The notes below the pieces were generated by a model that saw nothing but the letters and a program-made list of their open reading frames with translations, was not told the origin of the DNA and did no database searches. Source: Priestia megaterium NBRC 15308 = ATCC 14581 (GTDB taxonomy: Bacteria; Bacillota; Bacilli; Bacillales; Bacillaceae_H). Taken from it: a DNA stretch of 64,000 nt. The DNA is taken from NCBI RefSeq assembly GCF_000832985.1, contig NZ_CP009920.1, forward strand, positions 3,218,501 through 3,282,500, in the 5' to 3' direction. Position numbers and translations under genes: made by a program. Positions 8,379-16,818 of the stretch are shown here, in pieces (the first letter of the stretch is position 1; each line of letters starts with the position of its first letter).

Positions 8379-8412
8379 CAAAGAAGCCATCGATTATGAT
8401 GGCTTCTTTGGT
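8379..8412. terminator. Perfect 14-bp hairpin, probable bidirectional terminator
   Basis: Perfect arms CCAAAGAAGCCATC / GATGGCTTCTTTGG. The stem ends in A/T-rich base pairs but there is no long T run beyond it, so termination strength is uncertain. It lies directly after the fragment at 8300-8377. Confidence 0.55.
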
Positions 8413-8920
8413 GATAGTAAGGGGAATAAAAGCCCAAAGTAAAAAAGTATAACTATGCATGAAGCGAATTATTGAAGGGACACGGGATATTTGAAGCGTT
8501 CAAATCGTATCTATTTCAATAATGGCGAATTATCGGACTAAGTAAGATTAAAAATCCAGTCTAAAATCCCCCGACTTTTTAACCGCTAGTATTTCTACTC
8601 AATACTGCTTCTAGAATAGGTTTTTAAATGAAAATATACTACAAATACGCATTCCAAGGGAAATGAAAAGAAAAAATTCAAGAAGTGTATTTACTTAAAA
8701 ATATTTTTTGTATAAAATAAAATAGTTAATTTTTCATATTTTTCATGAGAGTGGAATAAAGTTAGTTTTGAACGACTAGGTCTTATAGCTTGTTAAACTG
8801 TTATAAATTTGTATATTTAGGTTTTGAAGAGAATTTATATTTGTTTCATTGCAAAAGATTGGGATGTATGTTCACTAAAATATTAGTGATGTATATAAAG
8901 AAATTAAAAGGAGGAAGCAA
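8413..8920. other. Intergenic region upstream of the ATPase operon
   Basis: About 500 AT-rich bases with no coding potential that I can support on either strand. It should contain the promoter of the 8921 operon. I see no confident -35/-10 pair. AAAGGAGG lies about 9 nt before ATG 8921. Confidence 0.5.
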
Positions 8921-9778
8921 ATGAATTATGTGAATGGTTTGGCTTTAGCAGATGGTGAAAGGGTTGTCAGGAAGTACGAAGCTTCTGTATTAAAAAAGCC
9001 CAAGTCGAACGGCTATTTAATTGCAACAAATCGACGCCTTATTTTTTCAGGAGAAGCAAGCGGTGTTTCAGGAAGAAGTTTACTTGTAAGAGAGGTGAAA
9101 ATTGATCAAGTCTCAGGAATCGATTCTTTTTATGGACGAGGCTGGAGTATAGGAAAACTCGTATTGGCGATTATTTTAATTGTTGTATTTATTTTGCTTT
9201 CTCAAATGGCGAATTCTATGTATCTATCAGGACTCAGTACATTTCTATTGTTTGGTTTATTATGGCCTGCTTTTTTAATTTATAAAATGATTACGAATCC
9301 AGGGAATCAAATGGCTCTTCAGATTATTGCCAGTAATCAGTCTCCAAGTGCGATTGGAGTGTCGGTTGAACAAGGAACGGGTATATTAGGGTCTCTTTTT
9401 AGTTCGTTAGGTTTAGGTGGAAATCACGCTTGGATGGCTGTCGCTGCAGCAGGACCAGGCAGACATACTGAAACAATGGTTCGCGAACTAGGTGCATTGA
9501 TTCAAGATATTCAAGTAATGGGAGACCACGCGATTGAAAAATGGAATGAAGTAGAATTAAAGGGGAAACGAAGTGAGCAAGTGTCACAGGGAGAAATCGT
9601 TCGATCTCAACTTGCGACCACTGTTGATAAAACGCGAAGCAAAATTCAAGAAAAAGTGAGTGCGCCTTCCGCAGCCTCATATTGTCAATGTGGCCATCCT
9701 GTTGAAAGTAACGATTTGTTCTGTGGAAACTGCGGTTCTAAAGTAACAAAAGATAATGATGAAGAGATTTTTGGATAA
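8921..9778 (+). CDS. Membrane protein with PH-like domain and C-terminal zinc ribbon
   Basis: A 285-residue protein. Residues 1-70 (YLIATNRRLIFSGEASG and nearby) look like a bacterial PH-like fold, as in proteins that start by recognising membrane or partner ligands. Two hydrophobic segments follow at about 77-98 and 103-124, then a Gly/Ala-rich region and a helical linker. The C-terminus carries a four-Cys zinc ribbon: Cys255-x-Cys257 and Cys268-x2-Cys271. Both ends are probably cytoplasmic. It is the first gene of an operon: its TAA overlaps the ATG of the VirD4/HerA-like ATPase gene (TAATG), implying coupled translation and a physical partnership. It may be the membrane anchor or adaptor for that ATPase, by inference. 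The exact family is not recognised. Confidence 0.75.
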   Translation: MNYVNGLALADGERVVRKYEASVLKKPKSNGYLIATNRRLIFSGEASGVSGRSLLVREVKIDQVSGIDSFYGRGWSIGKLVLAIILIVVFILLSQMANSMYLSGLSTFLLFGLLWPAFLIYKMITNPGNQMALQIIASNQSPSAIGVSVEQGTGILGSLFSSLGLGGNHAWMAVAAAGPGRHTETMVRELGALIQDIQVMGDHAIEKWNEVELKGKRSEQVSQGEIVRSQLATTVDKTRSKIQEKVSAPSAASYCQCGHPVESNDLFCGNCGSKVTKDNDEEIFG

Positions 9779-11091
9779 TGACATATCTTCATAATGAACT
9801 GATGGAAGGGCAACAATTGTTGCCTCTTTCTTCAGGCACGGTTATTGATAAGGGAAAAGCCAAAATTGGTATAAGAGGTCAACATCATACGGGTATTACA
9901 CTGCATGCGGATTTGTTAGCTAGGCATATTTTGACCATTGGAGCAATTGGGAGTGGGAAAACAAATACAATGAATCATATCGTTGGAGCTGTCAGGAAAA
10001 CGATGAGTGAAAATGATGTAATGGTTGTATTTGATGCCAAAGGTGATTACCTAAAAGAGTTTTACCGAACAGGTGATATTGTTATTTCAAATGATAGTGT
10101 CTTACACGAAGGAGGGGGAAATTGGAATATCTATAGAGATATTTTGGTGACACCTAAGGAAAAACGTGAAGAAACAATTCGTGAAATAGCTTCATCTTTA
10201 TTCAAAGAAGATATTGAAAAATCACAGGCGCCAGTGTTTGGAATGGGAGCTCGAGACATTTTTGCTGCTATTTTATCCATTCATGTTCAGCAAATGGAAG
10301 AAGGAATAAAAAGTTGGGATCACGAGCAGCTGTTAGAGTTTATGAGATCAACAACTGAAACAGATTTGCGCAATATGTTCTTAAAATCCCCTGAGTTCAA
10401 ATGGGTTAGAAATTACATAAAAAAAGACGGGGGTTCAACAACTCAAAGCTTCATCGTGCATCTTTATCAAACTATTTATAAAATCTTTAGCGGTTCGTTT
10501 GCTAAAGCTGGTAATTTCTCCATTAGAGAAGCTGTTACAAATAAAGAGGGAAAAGCTATATTTTTAGAATACGATTTAGCTAACGGTAACATATTAGAAC
10601 CTATATACACGGTACTATTAGATTTAGCGATGAAAGAAGTCTTGGGAAGAACTAGAACAGAAGGAAATGTCTATTTTGTATTAGATGAGTTTCCATTAAT
10701 TCCAAAATTAAATTATATGGATAATGCATTGAACTTTGGAAGATCACTTGGCGTAAAAGTAATAGCCGGAATTCAAAATGTTGGACAGGTAGAAAACAAA
10801 TATGGCCATTACCTTGCACACAGTATCTTAAGTGGATTTGGAACTATCTTTACTTTTAGACTTTTTGATTCCAACAGCCGTTCCTTTTTTGCTCAAAGAC
10901 ATGGAAATGTGAAAAGGAAAGTAAGTTTTTTATCATCTAATTCAAATAAAGGCGTACAAGATCAAATTGTCGACGGAAACGTAATAGAAGATTGGGATAT
11001 TGTAAATCTAGGTATTGGGGAATGTGTAGTTTCTCTTCCGCAAGGTGAGCCATTCTTATTTTATCCTATTTTATATCAATCTGATATTTAA
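9778..11091 (+). CDS. VirD4/TraG- or HerA-like P-loop ATPase
   Basis: A 437-residue ATPase of the FtsK-HerA-VirD4 group, which pumps DNA or protein through rings or membranes. Walker A is GAIGSGKT at 55-62, followed by a VVFDAKGDY strand (83-91). Walker B is YFVLDE at 299-304, with EF next. The segment GRSLGVKVIAGIQNVGQVEN (321-340) resembles the sensor region of type IV coupling proteins. The central 140-280 region is helical and could be the all-alpha domain. It has no membrane segment, unlike VirD4, so the PH/zinc-ribbon protein encoded just upstream may supply the anchor. No relaxase, pilus or other conjugation gene is nearby, and no nuclease partner (NurA) for a HerA role. The ATPase fold is sure; the substrate is unknown. 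Confidence 0.85.
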   Translation: MTYLHNELMEGQQLLPLSSGTVIDKGKAKIGIRGQHHTGITLHADLLARHILTIGAIGSGKTNTMNHIVGAVRKTMSENDVMVVFDAKGDYLKEFYRTGDIVISNDSVLHEGGGNWNIYRDILVTPKEKREETIREIASSLFKEDIEKSQAPVFGMGARDIFAAILSIHVQQMEEGIKSWDHEQLLEFMRSTTETDLRNMFLKSPEFKWVRNYIKKDGGSTTQSFIVHLYQTIYKIFSGSFAKAGNFSIREAVTNKEGKAIFLEYDLANGNILEPIYTVLLDLAMKEVLGRTRTEGNVYFVLDEFPLIPKLNYMDNALNFGRSLGVKVIAGIQNVGQVENKYGHYLAHSILSGFGTIFTFRLFDSNSRSFFAQRHGNVKRKVSFLSSNSNKGVQDQIVDGNVIEDWDIVNLGIGECVVSLPQGEPFLFYPILYQSDI

Positions 11092-11146
11092 CTAAGAACA
11101 ATGTATATTGTTCTTTTTTTTTAGAAAATTATTATGGGGTGATCGA

Positions 11147-12421
11147 GTGGGGATTTTAACTATATTTCAAAAACGTAAAAAGGAAATTGAATCGTTTATT
11201 ATTGCAACTGGAAGAGATTTAGGATGCTTTAGATTGAACGAGAAAAGAGAGGCGATTTTTGCGGTAGGGTCCTTGTTTGATTTAGTGCAGATGACTAAAA
11301 AGGAATACAAAGGATGGAAAGAGCTAAAAGCGTCAAGAACCATAAATAATTGGGCGGAAAACTGTATTAATAATAATGTAGTAAATGACGCAAAAGAGTT
11401 TGAACAAATAAAATTAAAATTTAAAAACCACCGTTTATTTGAAGAGTGGGATGCAAATTCAATATTACAAATGAAAGAACATAATGTCTCAAAAAATGGT
11501 GTTTTTTTAAACTATTCTTCTAAAGAAGATAAGTGGATTATTTCGAGTTTCTTTCCAAAAAGAAGTATTTCATTAAATCAAGAACAATATGAGGTCTGGA
11601 GAGCTGCTGTAGGTACTTCTACGATTGCTGATGTTGTAAAAATCGTTGCAAATACTTCAAACAATGACGAAAAAAAGGCTATTGAAAAAGTGATAAGAAT
11701 TGCTCCTATACTTGTTGAACGAGATTTATGGAATATTGAATTCTTTGGGAAAGCGGAAAAGTATTATGCGAATGAAAAAGTTATAGCAGATACTATTCAT
11801 ACCGAGTTTTTTGATTCCAATTCACTATCTGCCAACACAAACATTGTGAGCCTAGGCGATGAAATAGGATATGAATCAACAAGCATAAGAGAAAAAGATA
11901 ACATGTTAATCATGGTAGCTAATAAAGTAGTGACTTTAAATTCTAAAGAGCATGCAGCTTGGGTAGCGTTTAAAAAAGGAGTATTAACTATCCAAGATAG
12001 TAAAGAACTTTTTTCTGTTGAATTAGAAGAAATAATAAGCGTGGTTAAAATGCTGATGGATAAAAGAGTAGTAATGAAGTGGCCGGAATCTCTAGGAGTT
12101 AATAAACAATTTGTCTTATCAGTAAGTCCTAAAGGGATAGGAATTGGAACCAAAAATAATAAGGAATACAAAATATTAGATGTCACAAATGGAGAAAGTA
12201 AATTCCTTCCATATGAAGCTTATATGGTTTGGGCATTTTCTCATGGGTATGTTCCAATTGCCATCATTATTGAAAAATTCAAAATGAACCTTAATTATAG
12301 TCAAGAAGATGCAAGCTATAGAGTTACTCAATGGGTTCGCTTATTACTAAACCAGGGTGTTGTGAATCTTACTATTATTCCTGATAAACCGCTAGTAGTT
12401 GGCTGGAAAAATCAACGATGA
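11147..12421 (+). CDS. Uncharacterised protein of the ATPase operon
   Basis: A 424-residue soluble protein that I do not recognise. I chose GTG 11147, with GGGGTGAT about 4 nt before it, instead of a TTG at 11108 that would add a Phe-rich stretch made by a T tract. It seems to contain repeated modules of roughly 130 residues. Each pairs a short beta region with EYKGWK / QYEVWRAA / EHAAWVAF / AYMVWAFSHG, then a helix with acidic residues; these similar x-W-x-A/F helices suggest internal duplication. Its TGA overlaps the ATG of the acidic-repeat gene (ATGA), so the two are translationally coupled. It is 55 nt downstream of the ATPase gene. It is probably a structural or adaptor component of the same machine, by inference only. 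Confidence 0.7.
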   Translation: MGILTIFQKRKKEIESFIIATGRDLGCFRLNEKREAIFAVGSLFDLVQMTKKEYKGWKELKASRTINNWAENCINNNVVNDAKEFEQIKLKFKNHRLFEEWDANSILQMKEHNVSKNGVFLNYSSKEDKWIISSFFPKRSISLNQEQYEVWRAAVGTSTIADVVKIVANTSNNDEKKAIEKVIRIAPILVERDLWNIEFFGKAEKYYANEKVIADTIHTEFFDSNSLSANTNIVSLGDEIGYESTSIREKDNMLIMVANKVVTLNSKEHAAWVAFKKGVLTIQDSKELFSVELEEIISVVKMLMDKRVVMKWPESLGVNKQFVLSVSPKGIGIGTKNNKEYKILDVTNGESKFLPYEAYMVWAFSHGYVPIAIIIEKFKMNLNYSQEDASYRVTQWVRLLLNQGVVNLTIIPDKPLVVGWKNQR

Positions 12422-15294
12422 GATGGAATCCTTTCTCTAGGTATAAGCGAGTATATGATCTTTATAAAAGTGGCGAACTAAAAAATGCCATTGTGAGAGG
12501 AATCAAAGAAGATGCCTATGATCCTGATTTTAGAGCCATATTAGACACCGCACAGTTTACATCTAAAGCAATACAAAGGAGTTTACTACACACCGTGCCT
12601 GTAAGCATTCCTACTTCTGCTATACAAGCGGCTATTACATATGCACAAAGAGAAGTAAAGGAGCACGGCTCCGTATTTAATGCACTAAAACACAACGCGG
12701 CAGCTTTTGGAGCAAAATTTGGTGAATTTCTTAAGGATGAATCTTCTGGAGTAATTACTCCAGAAATTCCTAACTTCAATTTTAAAAACGCAGATTTAGT
12801 ATTTAAGTCAATAGGGGGATTTTTAGGAGATAAATTAAAGGATGGAGTGGTAGGGTTTGTAGGTGAAGCTGTGCAGGGATGGGCAGATAAGATTATGGAA
12901 AAACTACAATCTGATAGTTTAGAAAACCTTAGCTGTGGAGATCACATTGATGAACAGTTAAGCGATAGTTTTGTTGCTGATAAGACTAATATAGGAGATA
13001 ATGAGAATCTTTTTAATGGTTGGATGGAAAACAATAATCATGAGGGGGCAATAGGAGAAACTGTGTCACCAGAGGATGTGGGGATGCCAGAAGAAGCTGT
13101 AGAGTCAGAAAATCTAGGTTTGCCGGAAGAAGCTGTAGAGCCAGAGGATGGAAGTACGCCCGAAGAGGAAGAAGCGCCAGAAGATCCAGGTATACCGGAA
13201 GAAGAAGAAGCGCCAGAGGATCCAGTTGTACCGGAAGAAGAAGTGCCAGAGGATCCAGGTATACCGGAGGAAGAAGTGCCAGAAGATCCAGGTATACCGG
13301 AAGAGGAAGAAGCGCCAGAAGATCCAGGTATACCGGAGGAAGAAGAAGCGCCAGAAGATCCAGGTATACCGGAGGAAGAAGTGCCAGAAGATCCAGGTAT
13401 ACCGGAAGAGGAAGAAGCGCCAGAAGATCCAGGTATACCGGAAGAGGAAGAAGCACCAGAGGATCCAGGTATACCGGAAGAAGAAGTGCCAGAGGATCCA
13501 GGTATACCGGAAGAAGAAGTGCCAGAGGATCCAGGTATACCGGAAGAGGAAGAAGCGCCAGAAGATCCAGGTATACCGGAAGAGGAAGAAGCGCCAGAGG
13601 ATCCAGGTATACCGGAAGAGGAAGAAGCGCCAGAAGATCCAGGTATACCGGAAGAGGAAGAAGCGCCAGAGGATCCAGGCATACCGGAGGAAGAAGCGCG
13701 AGAAGATCCAGGTATACCGGAAGAGGAAGAAGCGCCAGAGGATCCAGTTGTACTGGAAGAAGAAGTGCCAGAGGATGGAAGTACGCCCGAAGAGGAAGAA
13801 GCGCCAGAAGATCCAGGTATACCGGAAGAAGAAGAAGCGCCAGAGGATCCAGGTATACCGGAAGAAGAAGTGCCAGAGGATCCGGGTATACCGGAGGAAG
13901 AAGTGCCAGAAGATCCAGGTATACCGGAAGAGGAAGAAGCGCCAGAAGATCCAGGTATACCGGAAGAGGAAGAAGCGCCAGAGGATCCAGGCATACCGGA
14001 AGAGGAAGAAGCGCGAGAAGATCCAGGTATACCGGAAGAGGAAGAAGCGCCAGAGGATCCAGGTATACCGGAGGAAGAAGTGCCAGAAGATCCAGGTATA
14101 CCGGAAGAGGAAGAAGCGCCAGAAGATCCAGGTATACCGGAGGAAGAAGAAGCGCCAGAAGATCCAGGTATACCGGAGGAAGAAGAAGCGCCAGAAGATC
14201 CAGGTATACCGGAGGAAGAAGTGCCAGAAGATCCAGGTATACCGGAGGAAGAAGAAGCGCCAGAAGATCCAGGTATACCGGAGGAAGAAGTGCCAGAAGA
14301 TCCAGGTATACCGGAAGAGGAAGAAGCGCGAGAAGATCCAGGTATACCGGAAGAGGAAGAAGCACCAGAGGATCCAGGCATACCGGAAGAGGAAGAAGCG
14401 CCAGAGGATCCAGGCATACCGGAGGAAGAAGCGCGAGAAGATCCAGGTATACCGGAAGAGGAAGAAGCGCCAGAGGATCCAGGTATACCGGAAGAAGAAG
14501 TGCCAGAGGATCCAGGTATACCGGAAGAAGAAGCGCCAGAAGATCCAGGTATACCGGAAGAGGAAGAAGCGCCAGAGGATTCAGATGAACTAGATGGGGA
14601 AGCTAAGCCCGGGGAGTTGCCAGAGCCGGAAAAAGAATCTGAAGAAAAAGGTCCAATCGCAATCGGGGTGGAGAATGCTTTCGATGCTGCTGAAGCACAC
14701 AAGGCGTGGGGAGAAGCTGAGAAAAATAAACCATTAAACGATGATGAAGAAAATGAAAGCGGAGATTCTAGTGGATACCCTTTTAATGGGGAAGAGGCCG
14801 CAGAGAATGCAGAGGAAAGCCCCGAGGAAGAGCCGGCAGAGAATGCAGAGGAAAGCCCTGAGGAAGAGGCTGCAGAAAATCCAGAGGAAGCACCAGAGGA
14901 AGAGCCGGCAGAGAATGCAGAGGAAACACCCGAGGAAGAGTCGGCAGAAAATCCAGAGGAAGCACAAGAAGAAGAGGCTGCAGAAAATCCGGAGGAAAGC
15001 CCCGAGGAAGAAGCGACAGAGAATCGAGAGGAAGCACCAGAGGAAAGCCAAGAGAAAGAGTCGACAGAGAACCCAGAGGAGGATCCAGTAGAAAATCCAG
15101 AGGAAAGCCCAGAAGAAGAAATGGAAGAAGTGCCAGAAGAAGAAATGGAAGAAGAGCCAGAAGAAGAAATGGAAGAAGAGCCAGAAGAGGAAATGGAAGA
15201 AGAGCCAGAAGAAGAAATGGAAGAAGAGCCAGGAGAAGAAATGGAAGAAGAGCCAGGAGAAGAAATAAAATTTAATGATAATGAAAGTCTATAA
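12418..15294 (+). CDS. Large acidic repeat protein
   Basis: A 958-residue protein. The first 230 residues are ordinary, mostly helical, basic at the start (MRWNPFSRYKRVYDLYK) and amphipathic near 120-165 (SIGGFLGDKLKDGVVGFVGE). From about 244 to 720 it is a tandem array of 11- and 12-residue units, PEEEVPEDPGI and PEEEEAPEDPGI. A second array (about 795-905) is built on PAENAEESPEEE, and a third (about 900-950) on EEMEEEP. The tail is extremely acidic and rich in Pro, so it should be extended and disordered. There is no signal peptide, sortase motif or membrane anchor, so it is probably cytoplasmic. It could act as a spacer, a charged brush or a mimic of nucleic acid; none of this is shown. 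It is coupled by ATGA overlap to the upstream gene. Repeat number is likely to vary between strains. Confidence 0.8.
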   Translation: MRWNPFSRYKRVYDLYKSGELKNAIVRGIKEDAYDPDFRAILDTAQFTSKAIQRSLLHTVPVSIPTSAIQAAITYAQREVKEHGSVFNALKHNAAAFGAKFGEFLKDESSGVITPEIPNFNFKNADLVFKSIGGFLGDKLKDGVVGFVGEAVQGWADKIMEKLQSDSLENLSCGDHIDEQLSDSFVADKTNIGDNENLFNGWMENNNHEGAIGETVSPEDVGMPEEAVESENLGLPEEAVEPEDGSTPEEEEAPEDPGIPEEEEAPEDPVVPEEEVPEDPGIPEEEVPEDPGIPEEEEAPEDPGIPEEEEAPEDPGIPEEEVPEDPGIPEEEEAPEDPGIPEEEEAPEDPGIPEEEVPEDPGIPEEEVPEDPGIPEEEEAPEDPGIPEEEEAPEDPGIPEEEEAPEDPGIPEEEEAPEDPGIPEEEAREDPGIPEEEEAPEDPVVLEEEVPEDGSTPEEEEAPEDPGIPEEEEAPEDPGIPEEEVPEDPGIPEEEVPEDPGIPEEEEAPEDPGIPEEEEAPEDPGIPEEEEAREDPGIPEEEEAPEDPGIPEEEVPEDPGIPEEEEAPEDPGIPEEEEAPEDPGIPEEEEAPEDPGIPEEEVPEDPGIPEEEEAPEDPGIPEEEVPEDPGIPEEEEAREDPGIPEEEEAPEDPGIPEEEEAPEDPGIPEEEAREDPGIPEEEEAPEDPGIPEEEVPEDPGIPEEEAPEDPGIPEEEEAPEDSDELDGEAKPGELPEPEKESEEKGPIAIGVENAFDAAEAHKAWGEAEKNKPLNDDEENESGDSSGYPFNGEEAAENAEESPEEEPAENAEESPEEEAAENPEEAPEEEPAENAEETPEEESAENPEEAQEEEAAENPEESPEEEATENREEAPEESQEKESTENPEEDPVENPEESPEEEMEEVPEEEMEEEPEEEMEEEPEEEMEEEPEEEMEEEPGEEMEEEPGEEIKFNDNESL
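13144..14582 (+). repeat. In-frame 33/36-bp tandem repeat array with higher-order duplication
   Basis: About 40 units of 33 or 36 bp built around GATCCAGGTATACCGGAAGA. Unit lengths are multiples of three, so all six frames stay largely open, which creates long false ORFs on both strands. A distinctive variant unit (GGAAGTACGCCCGAAGAGG) occurs at about 13148 and again at about 13776. The units following each copy run in nearly the same order. This points to a segmental duplication of about 630 bp within the array. A few units show GCGCGAG in place of GCGCCAG (Arg for Pro). Confidence 0.9.
14803..15285 (+). repeat. Second and third acidic repeat arrays
   Basis: Degenerate repeats encoding GAGGAAAGCCC-type units (PEEEPAENAEES) from about 14803 to 15090. 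These are followed by an almost perfect 24-bp array, GAAGAAATGGAAGAAGAGCC, from about 15115 to 15265. They lie at the 3' end of the acidic repeat gene and preserve its frame. Confidence 0.8.
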
Positions 15295-15366
15295 GGTGAA
15301 GAATATAATTATAGAAATATATATTTTAAGGTTTGAATAATAATTATTTAAAGGAATGATAATAAA

Positions 15367-16818
15367 ATGAAATATTGTAAAAATTGCGGTGAAAAATTAA
15401 ATGATAATCAGCAGTTTTGTGTTAAATGTGGTTATAAATTTAATCAAGAAGATAAACCTGTTGTTTCCGAACGCAGCAAAAGTAACGTTAAAGAGCATAC
15501 GAAAGAGAGTAGAACGTCTAAAAAGTTGAGTAAAAAAACAAAGGTGATTACAATCTCAGCTATAGCAGCAGCAGCTATATTGGGCGGCACTTACTACGGA
15601 ATCGATAAAACGATGATGGCACCTAAAGCAGTGTCAGAAGGATTTATTTCTGCGGTAAAGAGCAATGACGTTGATAAAGCAAAAAAATATGTAAATGATG
15701 GCCAGATTCAACTAGAAGCAAATGATGAACAAACAAAAGCATTTATTACATATTTACATGAAAATCCGGATGTAATGAAGTCAATCTCGGAAGGATTAAC
15801 GGCAGATAGTAAAGATCTTGAATTAGATGTCCCAAGTGAAGGCCACTCTTCATACGCTAAGCTAGAACAAGATGGAAAGAAATGGGGAATCTTTGATCAT
15901 TACACCGTAGAAGTAAATTCTGTATATGCCAAAGTTCAGTCTACAGAAGATGCGACAGCGGTTTACATTGATGACCAAAAAGCAGGGACAATTAATAGTA
16001 ATTCTACTAAGAAGATAGGACCGTTCTTGCCAGGCACTCATACTATTAAAGGTGAAATTAAAAACGAATATGGTAAAGTTGAAAATGAACAAACGGTTGA
16101 AGGAACAGACGATACAGAATTGAATGTAGGTTTTGATTGGTCGGACCATGCTGTACATCTTTCCTCTGACTATAGTGATGCGAGACTGTTTGTGAATGGA
16201 AAAGATACTAATACAGAAATTGGAAATGTTGATTATCTAGGCCCGCTGCCTCTGGATGGTTCGGTGAAAATATATGCCGAACGTCATTTTGATTCTGGGA
16301 AGAAGAAGACAGAAGAGGTTTCAATCAGAAAAGGAATGAAAGACATTGCGCTCAACTTTGATAGGGAAAGTACGGCAGAAGCGTCAACTGCTACCAAAGA
16401 AGAAGAGCCGGCTGCCAAAGATTCAAAAGCCGATTCTAGTTCTAGAGTATCTACAAGTCAAGTTTCTAATTTTATTGAACAGTATATGTATGCTACAATT
16501 TCTTCGATTAACAGTGAAGACTTCTCCATTGCAGAGCCTTTTATTGATTCAAATGGGCCAAAATACAAGGAGCAAAAGGAGTATACAGCGTATCTAATCA
16601 ACAAAGGCATTACAGAAGATTTGTTGAGCTTTAAAGTAAATAAAGTAACAAAAATGGATGGCCCTATGTATAAAGTGTATACAACAGAAGAGTATGAGAT
16701 TTCATACGGAGATGGATCTGTTAAATACAAAAAATTTAACAGTATTCATAAAGTAAAAGAGTCAGCTGATGGAAATTTAGGAGTTTATCAGCTTGTTAGC
16801 TCAACTGAAGTAAAGTAA
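15367..16818 (+). CDS. TcaA/YvbJ-like zinc-ribbon membrane protein
   Basis: A 483-residue single-pass protein. It has an N-terminal cytoplasmic zinc ribbon (Cys4, Cys7, Cys18, Cys21), a Lys-rich linker, one transmembrane segment at about 60-79, and a long extracellular part. The layout and the extracellular beta-rich domains match TcaA-type proteins (YvbJ in Bacillus), linked in staphylococci to cell-wall sensing and glycopeptide tolerance. A Ser/Ala/Glu-rich linker near 345-368 precedes an NTF2-like C-terminal domain. It lies 72 nt after the acidic repeat gene, so it may belong to the same transcript. Both the first and last genes of the group encode zinc-ribbon membrane proteins. Confidence 0.8.
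   Translation: MKYCKNCGEKLNDNQQFCVKCGYKFNQEDKPVVSERSKSNVKEHTKESRTSKKLSKKTKVITISAIAAAAILGGTYYGIDKTMMAPKAVSEGFISAVKSNDVDKAKKYVNDGQIQLEANDEQTKAFITYLHENPDVMKSISEGLTADSKDLELDVPSEGHSSYAKLEQDGKKWGIFDHYTVEVNSVYAKVQSTEDATAVYIDDQKAGTINSNSTKKIGPFLPGTHTIKGEIKNEYGKVENEQTVEGTDDTELNVGFDWSDHAVHLSSDYSDARLFVNGKDTNTEIGNVDYLGPLPLDGSVKIYAERHFDSGKKKTEEVSIRKGMKDIALNFDRESTAEASTATKEEEPAAKDSKADSSSRVSTSQVSNFIEQYMYATISSINSEDFSIAEPFIDSNGPKYKEQKEYTAYLINKGITEDLLSFKVNKVTKMDGPMYKVYTTEEYEISYGDGSVKYKKFNSIHKVKESADGNLGVYQLVSSTEVK

Noticed and set aside
9778-11091. Conjugation or integrative element
   Set aside because: No relaxase, integrase, att-like repeats or other transfer genes were found in the surrounding 10 kb, so the coupling-protein-like ATPase alone is not enough.
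13144-14582. CRISPR array
   Set aside because: Repeats are adjoining, in frame and coding, with no unique spacers; no cas genes are present.
13013-14702. Long open frames of 450-554 codons on the minus strand and 481 codons in another plus frame, across the acidic repeats
   Set aside because: They exist because repeat units are multiples of 3 and lack stops in every frame. They have low-complexity Leu/Pro, Ser/Gly or Lys/Arg composition, no ribosome sites, and share ends with the array.
12418-15294. Acidic repeat protein as a sortase-anchored surface adhesin
   Set aside because: No signal peptide, LPXTG motif or membrane anchor is present, and it is coupled to cytoplasmic ATPase genes.
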